DNA from: Drosophila persimilis | Taxonomy: Eukaryota; Arthropoda; Insecta; Diptera; Drosophilidae | NCBI RefSeq assembly: GCF_003286085.1 | Contig: NW_020825312.1 | Coordinates: 2,604,001-2,668,000, forward strand | Direction of reading: 5' to 3' | Length of the DNA stretch: 64,000 nucleotides | Part shown: positions 35,360 through 43,830 of the stretch, one piece after another | Position numbering within the stretch: the stretch's first letter is position 1 | Layout of the letters: the number at the start of each line of letters is the position of its first letter | Position numbers and translations under genes: made by a program | Notes under the pieces: generated by a model | Databases searched by the model: none | Seen by the model: only the letters and a program-made list of their open reading frames with translations | Told to the model about the DNA's origin: nothing

Positions 35360-36079
35360 ATGATGCAGTTGGTAGCATTTCTAGTACTTTCTTTTCCCCT
35401 TTTGGGAGCACTGGTTGCCGGAGACATGTTGCAGGTGATATCCGAGAATCCAGATACAGGACTGGCCGGTAACCGCTCCCTGGCGGACAAACACGGTAAT
35501 CCAGTCAGCAGTACAACGACCAGTTCCTCCACGCGGATGCACAGCAGCTTGCACCACGAGAATCGAACACAGAAATTCGACGTGAAAAATTACTTTCGCA
35601 CGAACTCCACTCGGCTCGGATCGAACAACGCCACTGACTTATTTGGATACAAAAGATATACTCCGACCACAGGGGATCAGCAGCCACAGTCACCCATCAC
35701 TACTCGTCAGCAACTCTTTAAGCAAACATTCGTAACTCCGCAGACTGCTCAGGCATCCTTCTCCTCCTTGGGCTTCGGCACTGGCTCATACAAGGCACTC
35801 ACATACCCCACGGCGATCGCAGCATCTACGCCCAAGCCTACCAATATTCGAACCACCAAAGTCATGCTGCCCCCCGAAAGCCTATTCCTATTCGGCTCCA
35901 ACAACCAGAGAACCACCACCACTGGCCCCAATAGTACCGCAGCCATGCCCAATATGATGGAGTCGGGTGTACCGTGTGCTGGAAGTGGAGCGGCGCTGGG
36001 AGGACTGCAGCCCCTAATTCTATTTGTGACTGTGACTGTGACAGTGACAACATTTAGAATGGGGAACGCCATTTTTTAG
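35360..36079 (+). CDS. Secreted or GPI-linked Ser/Thr/Asn-rich protein
   Basis: Encodes 239 residues. A signal peptide of about 20 residues (MMQLVAFLVLSFPLLGALVAG) is followed by a Ser/Thr/Asn-rich chain. It has at least five N-glycosylation sequons (NRS, NRT, NST, NAT, NST) and short Thr runs. Near the end, PCAGSGAALGG contains the only Cys and many small residues. It precedes a hydrophobic stretch (LQPLILFVTVTVTVTTF) and a short end, RMGNAIF. That order resembles a GPI-attachment signal or a single membrane segment, although GPI signals normally end within the hydrophobic part. The TVTVTVT part comes from a GTGACT hexamer repeat, so it could be recent. The ATG doublet at 35360/35363 is the first after the promoter. 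Function unknown; it shares promoter style and composition with its secreted neighbours but has no basic tail. Confidence 0.75.
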   Translation: MMQLVAFLVLSFPLLGALVAGDMLQVISENPDTGLAGNRSLADKHGNPVSSTTTSSSTRMHSSLHHENRTQKFDVKNYFRTNSTRLGSNNATDLFGYKRYTPTTGDQQPQSPITTRQQLFKQTFVTPQTAQASFSSLGFGTGSYKALTYPTAIAASTPKPTNIRTTKVMLPPESLFLFGSNNQRTTTTGPNSTAAMPNMMESGVPCAGSGAALGGLQPLILFVTVTVTVTTFRMGNAIF

Positions 36080-36130
36080 ACAAAAAATATCCATAAATAA
36101 TATTATAATGCTTTATCTCTTTATCTGTTA

Positions 36131-36166
36131 TGATATGATATGATATGATATGATACGATATGATAT
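36131..36166. repeat. (TGATA)n pentamer repeat
   Basis: Seven TGATA units with one TGATACG interruption, directly in the 3' flank of the 239-aa gene. Confidence 0.9.
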
Positions 36167-36189
36167 GTACTTAAAACAAATAACAAGTA

Positions 36190-36195
36190 AATAAA
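36190..36195 (+). terminator. Poly(A) signal of the 239-aa gene
   Basis: AATAAA lies about 110 bp past the stop codon and just after the TGATA repeat. It is the first canonical hexamer I see after the gene. Confidence 0.5.
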
Positions 36196-36199
36196 TGAT

Positions 36200-37755
36200 C
36201 TTAAACAAATTCTTTGAGGTAGTATTTCTGCAAGTACATTGGAAAACATATGTGAAGAAATTAATTCCACTTCCTTTCATTTGACAACTGATTCTTTACA
36301 GATTTTATTTTTTTTTTTGCTTTAAGCTTTTTTATACATTTTCCGTAAAAAGTGTTTTTTGTTAGTGCAAGTGACATTGAAAATGAACGATTAACAGCAG
36401 ACCAAATGGGATTTTTAATTAATTTTCATGAAAATACCAATTTGTGTCTCAGTTCATTTCAATTTATATTTATATGATGTTTCAATAAAATGTCGTCGAA
36501 AAAAACTTGACAGAAAATTGGATTAAATAAACGAAAAAATGATCGCACAAAAACTGAGTCTATTGCAACAAAAATGCTGATTTCCAACGTATATACATAT
36601 ATATTTATTTATATAGTAAAATATGTCACAAACTGTTCATAAATTCATTTAGCGCATGAAATTGGCGCCACGAACAGAATTGCATGTGCATTATTTAGCA
36701 TTTAAAAGTGAATTTCATATTTTGCGCGGCAGACAAAAATCGCACACTCGCATATCCACATATACATATGTATATATAAAGTCGCAGTCGGAGTACCATA
36801 TGCAAATACATATACCGTACATACATGTATATGTATATAGGATAGAATAGAGTACTATTTTGTAAATATTTGATACACGTTTGCCATTAGGAGGGGCGTG
36901 ACATCATCGGCGGCCATCGAAAGTTTGTTGGGAAAAACCAACAGACTGTCAGGTGTCAAGTTCAGACATTGAGACAGAGAGAGAGAGAGAGTGGGAGGGG
37001 GGGAGAGAGAGACCCACGTTCTTTGGTGTGCCTAAGCGGCCATCAAAACGCCATTCAGAAGTCGCCGGTATGCAAAAATTGTGCACATCTGTTGGCTCTG
37101 CCATTTGCCCCATTTTCACCTTCAACTGACTGGGTTCCTGTTCCTTCCCCTCCCCCCATTTGGTGCACTTCCGACGTTGGGTGGCGTCAAGTTCAAGTTC
37201 TTTTCACTGTTGGCTCATGTTGACACAGCTGACGCGGGAAAATGGGGGAAAAACAACTGCAACATGGCTGCCAAAAGTTGTCCAAACTTTTCCCGCTCAA
37301 CGCAAGCAGCAAAAGACTGTGCAAGAACTAGAGCTCTTAAATCTCATTGGTGTGCTCTGTCTAATACGGTACACTCTTCTGTTATGATTTAAGAAACGCA
37401 TTAATTGTGCTTTGTTGGATCTCACATATAGAGGCTCTGACAGTTCCTATAATGGCCAAGATGATGTTGACTTCTCTGAATAGTTTTTAGCACTCTGTTC
37501 AGTGGGATTCGATTTGATTTGGATACTTCTATAGTCGTTTCTATCGTCTTTAAAAGTTTTTCTGGAAATCATCTTGTTCTTTGTTACGAATTCCGGATAG
37601 ACTGTGACGACCGGAGCTCCTACTCAGTATATTTTGTAGACACGGAAGGGACACCAGGAAGATTTCAAATATTAGATCCGTTTAACCTATTGTCCATCAA
37701 TTTTTAATAAGTATATTTAGATCTCAGAAGATAACGTATTCACATCATTCCGAAC
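36200..37755. other. Gene-free spacer before the divergent pair
   Basis: A/T-rich, with TACATA-type tracts at about 36590-36610 and 36760-36840 and a GA-rich run at about 36975-37010 that could bind GAGA factor. No signal peptide or TATA/Inr promoter accompanies any open frame. Confidence 0.5.
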
Positions 37756-37760
37756 TGATA

Positions 37761-38207
37761 TTAGTTCTTCTTTTTCGTAGCCTTTGCTTTCTTCTTAAGA
37801 TAGGCTGCCGTGTTTTTAAGGGCTTTCTTGGATTGCTTTCTTTTAGTTTTGGCTGCTTTTGTGGTGGTTGGGACTATGCTAGGCGCCGCTGTGTTGATTG
37901 GGGGGGTCATGGTGGTGGTGGTGGTGGTGCTAGTGGTGGTGGTGCTGGTGCTGAGGCTGTCATTTAGCAACTTATCGTAGGCTGCTCCCTGGAAACTTAT
38001 GAGAGGCACTTCAATGGCACGCCGCATTCGGATCCCGGGAGCGTCGATTGTCTTGGCCAGTCCTTCTAAGAAAGTGTGTTTTGCGGACTCAATGCCGACT
38101 GGGTCCACGTCTATGATTGAAGGGGATCTCCTGATACTTTGCAGAGCTTCATCCTGACAGGACAGCGTTATGATAGAGACCAGGCTGAGGATGGCTAGAT
38201 ATTTCAT
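37761..38207 (-). CDS. Small secreted protein with Thr tract and Lys tail
   Basis: Encodes 148 residues on the minus strand. A signal peptide of about 16 residues (MKYLAILSLVSIITLS) is followed by a non-repetitive region of about 80 residues, which includes SFQGAAYDKLLNDS and an RRAIEV dibasic site. Next comes a Ser/Thr run from an ACC/AGC triplet repeat (about 37908-37960), then a Pro/Thr linker. The Lys-rich tail is KTKRKQSKKALKN...KKKAKATKKKN. One Cys lies at the predicted signal cleavage zone. The gene is head to head with the 689-aa gene, with starts 285 bp apart. The ATG is the first after a TATA/Inr promoter. Composition and arrangement suggest a salivary-type secreted protein. In melanogaster the divergent partner of Sgs4 is Pig1, so a Pig1-like identity is possible but untested. 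Confidence 0.83.
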   Translation of the reverse strand: MKYLAILSLVSIITLSCQDEALQSIRRSPSIIDVDPVGIESAKHTFLEGLAKTIDAPGIRMRRAIEVPLISFQGAAYDKLLNDSLSTSTTTTSTTTTTTMTPPINTAAPSIVPTTTKAAKTKRKQSKKALKNTAAYLKKKAKATKKKN

Positions 38208-38233
38208 GTTGCTGATTTATCTGCTGCTACAGG

Positions 38234-38271
38234 CAAACTGAATTTGTTTGAGATCGTTTGCTGTATATATA
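38234..38271 (-). promoter_or_regulatory. TATA/Inr promoter of the 148-aa gene
   Basis: On the minus strand TATATATA (38264-38271) is followed by TTCAGTTTG, whose initiator A pairs with 38239, 32 bp from the TATA start. The predicted leader is about 32 nt. Confidence 0.75.
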
Positions 38272-38413
38272 CAAAAAAAAATGCGCCGAAGCCAAGTCCC
38301 CAATAGAAAGCATAACACATTAATTTAAGTGAAGCTTCTGTGATGGGAAAACAGATGTTCTGTTCCAGTGCCACCTCCAATTATCATTTTTGTACCGACA
38401 GCTGCTTATGGGG
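38272..38413. promoter_or_regulatory. Shared divergent control region
   Basis: These 142 bp separate the TATA boxes of two oppositely transcribed secreted-protein genes and so must hold at least the proximal control of both. They contain a perfect inverted repeat, AACAGA-TGT-TCTGTT (38350-38364), near the centre, and an A-run next to the minus-strand TATA box. Shared regulation of the pair is inferred. Confidence 0.6.
38350..38364. promoter_or_regulatory. 6-3-6 inverted repeat between the two promoters
   Basis: AACAGA at 38350-38355, spacer TGT, and TCTGTT at 38359-38364 are exact reverse complements. The geometry (two hexamers, 3-bp gap) is that of sites bound by dimeric steroid-type receptors, but the hexamer is not the canonical AGGTCA half-site used by the ecdysone receptor. 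The binding protein is unknown. Confidence 0.5.
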
Positions 38414-38449
38414 TATAAAAGTTTGTATTCTGGTAGTTGATGATCAGTT
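38414..38449 (+). promoter_or_regulatory. TATA/Inr promoter of the 689-aa gene
   Basis: TATAAAAG at 38414-38421 and TCAGTT at 38444-38449. The initiator A at 38446 is 32 bp from the TATA start, the same spacing as in the 159-aa and 148-aa genes. This places transcription downstream of the ATG at 38340 and rules that start out. Confidence 0.8.
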
Positions 38450-38492
38450 CTCTTCAATGCATCAAGCAACGTACAATCGCAACGCATTCAGA

Positions 38493-40562
38493 ATGCGTTT
38501 CATAATCATAGTATTTGTTAACTTTACTCTCGTCGCCATGGTCCTGGCGAGAGCCAACACCGAAGAGCTCCAAAAGAAGCCGATTTCCAATAACGAAGTC
38601 TCGCTGACGGCCAATTCAAACAAAGCTGCTGTCAAGTCCGAGCCACCGACCACGCTTTCGCATGCGAACTTTTTTTTCCGCCACTTGTCAACCACGAGAG
38701 CAACAACGGCAGCGGTGGCAGGATCCAAGAGACGCAAGATGACCACACTCAGTGCCGCCAAGTCCGCCTCCACCCCCACAATTCCGAATTCCGACAACAA
38801 AACCCCTAACAAGATCGACAAAAAGATCCCCAGCAAGCCGGACAAAAGTATCGATTCTAAGACAACAAACACAAAAGAACTCAAGGCCACCTCCAAGCCC
38901 ACTACTAAGACCGATAGGAAACCCACACCAAGCGCTAAAGAAAGCTCCAAGGACACCACTAAGAAGGTCGGGAAACCCACCACCAAGCCTCACATCAAGT
39001 CCGACTCCAAGGCCCCCTCAAAGGCCGAAGGGAAGACTAGCTCCAAACAGGGGTATAAGACGACGACAATGAATGAACTAAAGGGCACATCAAAGACCCC
39101 CACAAAGACTGACACAAAACAGATTCCCAAAACCAAGCCAAACACCAAGGTTACCACCAAGATCGATGCAAAGCCAGGCACCAAATTGCAACACCCAAAG
39201 CCTGACACCAAGGGCTCCAAGCCCGACACCAAGGCCCCCGCAAAGACCGACACAAAACCACCCGCTCCCAGCTCCAAACCCCATACGAAAGTCAGCACAA
39301 AGATCACCGCAAAGCCTCAAATGAAGAGCCCTCAGCCCGACTCCAAAGCTCCCACAAAGGTTCAAACAAAACCTAACTCCAAGCAGGAATATAAGACAAC
39401 GACAAAGAGTGAAGTGAAGGCCACCTCGAAAACGCCCACAAAGACAGACACAAAACTCCCCCCCGGAACCAAATCAAACACAAAGGTCACCACCAAGACC
39501 GACTCGAAGCCCACCGCCAAGCCTAAAACCAAAGTTTCTAAGACCGAAACCAAGGCCACCACAAAGACCGACACAAGCCCTAACCCCAGGCAAGAGTATA
39601 AGACAACGCTGAACATTGAATCCAATACTGTTACAAATGCCCCAACTACGATCGACTCAAAACCCACAACACCCACTGACATCAAGACTACCCTGCCCGA
39701 CACCAAGGACTCCACAAAGGCCGACACAACACCAACCGCTAGGGCAGAGAGTTTGATCACTACCCAAGGGGAAATCAAGACAGCCACCAATACCCCTACT
39801 ATGATCGACACAAAACCCACACCGGGCGCTAAGGCCACCACCAAACAGCCCGAGAGCAAGACCGATCAGGTGCCCATCGGTAAGACAGACGCAACCAAGG
39901 CCAAGGGCAAGGCAGACAGCAAAACCGAGGCGAACACCCAACCCAAAAAACAGTCTAAAACGGACACCAAGTCTAACTCTAAGACGGACACCAAAGCCCA
40001 TTCGAAGACGGACACCGAGAGTCACCCCAAGACCCATGCCAAGACAGAGCCAAAGACCAATGCCAAGACCGAGACTCATGCCAAAGCACACCACAAGCCC
40101 CACTCGAAGACCCAACCGAAGACTCATCCCAAGCCCCATGCCAAGCCCCACCCCAAGAGCCATTCCAAGACCCACGGTAAGGCCCAGAATCACCAAAACA
40201 AGATCAATGCCAACAAGACCGACACAAAAACCCCCACGAAAACTCAAAAGACTCGCCGTTCCAGCCGCGGCAATGAAACGGTCACTCAGAATTCTGATGT
40301 AATCAACCCAGGAAACGAAACAAATTGGAAACTCCTGGAGACTCCCAAGACGGAAGTGATATCAACTACGCCCGTGGCTCCTGTTAAGGCAGAAATAATG
40401 TCAACTCTGACCACGGTTCCGACTCTACCGACGACCACCAGTCGTCCCCCTCTTGAAGGATTCGCTCTAGTCGAAGCGGCGAGCTTGCAGGAGGTTGATC
40501 TAGCCATTCACAAAATGATGGAAAGCACCACTGTAAGCATCAAAGATAAAGGGCTTCGCTGA
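38493..40562 (+). CDS. Large secreted Lys/Thr/Pro-rich repeat protein (glue-like)
   Basis: Encodes 689 residues from the ATG at 38493, chosen because it directly starts a signal peptide (MRFIIIVFVNFTLVAMVLARA), has A at -3 and lies after the promoter. An in-frame ATG at 38457 would add 12 residues. The open frame continues up to 38340 by chance. The body is Thr/Lys/Pro/Ser-rich with endless K-T-D-T-K, K-P-T and T-T-K steps. Longer units begin with [GE]YKTTx and recur at about 39054, 39390 and 39597. A Lys/His-rich block (about 39985-40205) follows, then a non-repetitive C-terminal region including FALVEAASLQEVDLAIHKMM. I see no Cys in the mature chain. Mucin-like O-glycosylation is plausible. 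The divergent partner and repeat structure recall Sgs4 in melanogaster; orthology is inference, and the repeat sequence itself cannot show it. Confidence 0.88.
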   Translation: MRFIIIVFVNFTLVAMVLARANTEELQKKPISNNEVSLTANSNKAAVKSEPPTTLSHANFFFRHLSTTRATTAAVAGSKRRKMTTLSAAKSASTPTIPNSDNKTPNKIDKKIPSKPDKSIDSKTTNTKELKATSKPTTKTDRKPTPSAKESSKDTTKKVGKPTTKPHIKSDSKAPSKAEGKTSSKQGYKTTTMNELKGTSKTPTKTDTKQIPKTKPNTKVTTKIDAKPGTKLQHPKPDTKGSKPDTKAPAKTDTKPPAPSSKPHTKVSTKITAKPQMKSPQPDSKAPTKVQTKPNSKQEYKTTTKSEVKATSKTPTKTDTKLPPGTKSNTKVTTKTDSKPTAKPKTKVSKTETKATTKTDTSPNPRQEYKTTLNIESNTVTNAPTTIDSKPTTPTDIKTTLPDTKDSTKADTTPTARAESLITTQGEIKTATNTPTMIDTKPTPGAKATTKQPESKTDQVPIGKTDATKAKGKADSKTEANTQPKKQSKTDTKSNSKTDTKAHSKTDTESHPKTHAKTEPKTNAKTETHAKAHHKPHSKTQPKTHPKPHAKPHPKSHSKTHGKAQNHQNKINANKTDTKTPTKTQKTRRSSRGNETVTQNSDVINPGNETNWKLLETPKTEVISTTPVAPVKAEIMSTLTTVPTLPTTTSRPPLEGFALVEAASLQEVDLAIHKMMESTTVSIKDKGLR

Positions 40563-40624
40563 TGACGAGCAGGATGGGAGGAGTTGGCCAATATTAATTT
40601 CTTACGCGTAGCACCACTAAATAC

Positions 40625-40630
40625 AATAAA
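40625..40630 (+). terminator. Poly(A) signal of the 689-aa gene
   Basis: AATAAA lies 63 bp past the stop codon, the first canonical hexamer downstream. Confidence 0.65.
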
Positions 40631-43600
40631 ATATAAAGCCACAGCCGAGTCGAAGTTAATTTTTCTCTAGTTTTAAGTAGTTTCTACAACACGCAGCTAA
40701 TGACCATTGAGCGACTGGACATGCAATGAATATTAATTGCCCCACATGTGCAGCAGCAAATAGAAATAGAAATGAGAGTACGCCCCAAACCATGAAACCA
40801 TAAATCTCGCACAATTAGCATTAAAATGCAATTTGGGGCAATTTAAACACACATCGTACACATCGTACTGTACTCCAAAAATCGTACTCGTACTCTGCAA
40901 ATCCCATTGATAGTAAGCATGCAATGGCCCCGACATGGAGGATGCCAAATGCAAATGCAAATGCCTGCTCGTCCTCGTCCTCATCCGCGTCCTCCGCCGT
41001 TGAACAGGGCTAAAAAATTCAACTGGGTTATAATTTCCAGTTACTTTCTAATCTGCTGATAATATTAGCGCTCATAAATTTTCGCATGCTTTTGTATGCT
41101 CGTATTTTTGTGCCACTGGAAATCTGTTTTTTGCCTGTTCGCTTCGTTTTTTATTTATTATTTTTTATCGGCCCCGCCGAATTTAGCCTTTTCTTTCTTG
41201 TTATTTTTCGGATCCAGGGTCCGGGGTCCGCGGTCCGGAGTCCGGGGAATGCAAATATTTTTTTGTTGGGGCCTGCAGCAGCTTTTCAAATATTCATTCA
41301 TGCAAATTCATTAAGATTTTTTAGCAACTCGCGGACCGCGTTATGAATGCAAAGGCCGCAGAGAAAGCAGAGAGACAGCAGACAAAAATATTACGTATAC
41401 GTATTGTGTATAACGTATACGCCACCGCAACGGACCAAAAAGTGCTTTGCTGCCGACTCTTTATAACTCCTCATACCGCTGCATCTGTAGACGATTGAGT
41501 TGTTATTTTTATTTTTCGTCGGTCGACCGCCATTTTCCACCTTTTTAGAGACGGTCGGAGGAAATTCTTATGCGTGGAGGAAAATATGAAAATGTGTGGG
41601 TAGAAAAGCAAAGCTGTCCATGCTATTAAAAATACAACATAGTAAATTAAAAAACACTGAACAAAAAACAAAGACGCCAACAAAAAACATGTTAGAAAAA
41701 TGCAACAAAAGCCACTGGAAAATATTCTTCTCCTAGCTGCCGTCGCCATCTTGGCTGCGGCTTTGGAGATTTCCTTTTCTCCCTCTCTGTCTCTCTACCC
41801 TCTGCCCTCTGCTCCTGTCTCCTGTCCCCTGGCCCGTGGCTCCTGCTTCTTTCTGCTGTTTTATTTGCATTTCGCTTTAGTTTTCCGCTTTTTCACAGAA
41901 TTTGCCGCTTTTTTAATTTCTCAACAAGCTTTTTGACGTCAAAATAAGCGTAATATTTAGTTGTACTCCGCAGAAGCGAGAGCGGAAAAGGTGGAAATAA
42001 AGAAGGCAGACATTATGTTTAGCAACGTGGAAGTAAGCATATTATTTCGCTTTTTTCATAGACTCTACCTTTACCTTTACCTCTACCTCTACCTCCACCT
42101 TCACTTCATGCTGTTGTTGGATTTTCAGTAATTATGCAGGTGAAAATGCAAATTTTAATAAAGAGAAATTGGCAGAGCTGAAGTGCAGAACAGGACCCAT
42201 GCTGTGCCACAGCCAGAGTCAGAGCCAGAGCCAGAGTCTTTGGTGTTGCGTTAAGTGGTGGGAAATTCCTTGGACCTGTTTCGACGAAGTAAATTAATGC
42301 ATAATATATTTATTTTTCATTTCAGATAATCAAAACGATACCTTAAGAGATACACGTGTGTAACAAGATTATTGGGTAAGTTTTAAATATCCATGTAGCA
42401 TATACAATCCAATAAATACAATAAAACGCAGCCATTTTCCTTTATTTGCTAGTATTTGATCATATTTGTAAAACCTTTTCAATATATTAACTGTCAGGCC
42501 GCAAAAATTATGCCAGAGAAAAGAACGACGATTGAGATAAATATCGCGCATATAAATATCATAAAAGAAAGCGCCATAAAAACGGAGAAGATTATCTTGT
42601 GAAATGTGTGGGGGTTCCAATGTTCGAGAAGTTTGAGTTTAGATATCAACGACAGTTTATCTTTGGCTTTTCCTTTGCTATGGGATGGCCACATACCAAC
42701 ATACCCACATACCCACAGACCGACATACCCACACCCCGGAGCAATCCCAACCAATGTCAAGGCATTATGAAAAATGTTGCACGCCTAAAAATATGTTGGG
42801 GGCTAAAAATGCAAAGCAATTTAGTGGAAAAAGCCACAACAGACAGAGGCAGAGACAGAGGCAGAGGCAGAATCAGAGGCAAGGCATCTACATCTACTCG
42901 TAGAAGCAGAAGGAAGGAAAGCCGAGAGCAGAAGCAGCCTGCTGGAAACAGGGAAATTTCTGCCTCTCTGGTATGCCTTTGTGGCTTTGTGGGTGGTTGC
43001 TTTCAAATCAAATGAGAAGGCACAAAGCGAGGCGCATACGAGGCATGTGAGTGGGCAGATCTAGAGGCAGATCCAGAGCCACTGAGGCAATGCGGCAGTG
43101 AGGCTCTAAAGGAGCATGTTGCTACGGCTGGTGGCAGTGCGGTGGTGCGGAGTCATGTCGAGGACACACGCCCAAACTAATTTATTACTTTAATTCGCGT
43201 TCAAAGTGGCTGCCGTTTGTCTGTCGTGTCTGTTGTGTGCCCTGCTTCCGTTTCCTGTTTTACAATTTTTGTTGAGTGCCAAGTAATAAATGATGCGTCA
43301 TTGGGGCAGACATCGACCACACTCCCCAAGCACACACCTCCCTTCGCTGGGCCCGTCACATGTATCAAATTATGCGTCGCCATGGTGTCGTAAATCGTTT
43401 TTCGAAAGCAAGTGCCATCTATTGGCGGTTTATGTGTTCCCGCTTGGCATTCGCGTCTATCAGTATTCACCATCGACTGGAAGGGACAGCTTCTAACCCA
43501 GTTTCCACTCCTCTAGTTTCTGTTTTAATGCCCTCGCAGAGGGTCTCTTAGTTTCCAAGCAATCGAAACTCTTTATCGCTTCTTGTGGTTCTTGAAAAGT

Positions 43601-43793
43601 CATACTCTTCGGCAGAGTGTATGCATCGGGAGGGGTCTTCAGATTACAAAGTGTGCAGAAAAGATGCCCTTTTCTTTAATCTTCTTGTGACTTAAAGAAT
43701 ATCCCATCTTTAATGTGCTACTTACTTATTCATCCGATCATTTCAAGTGCCCTCATATGCAGTATAAACAAATTTTAATGCAAATATCACTGG

Positions 43794-43830
43794 GGCTCGG
43801 GCTCGGGCTCGGGCTCGGGCCCGGGCCCTG
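43794..43830. repeat. (GGGCTC)n hexamer repeat
   Basis: Five GGGCTC units ending in GGGCCCGGGCCC, a GC-rich palindromic end. Confidence 0.85.

Noticed and set aside
38340-38492. Upstream extension of the 689-aa gene to the ATG at 38340
   Set aside because: TATAAAAG at 38414 and TCAGTT at 38444 lie inside this stretch, so transcription should start after 38340. The signal peptide begins at 38493.
38462-40247. Long minus-strand open frames (38462-38986, 39362-39859, 39657-40247)
   Set aside because: They lie antisense to the Lys/Thr repeat gene; ACC/AAG-rich codons leave few stops on the other strand and yield Gly/Val/Leu-only shadows.
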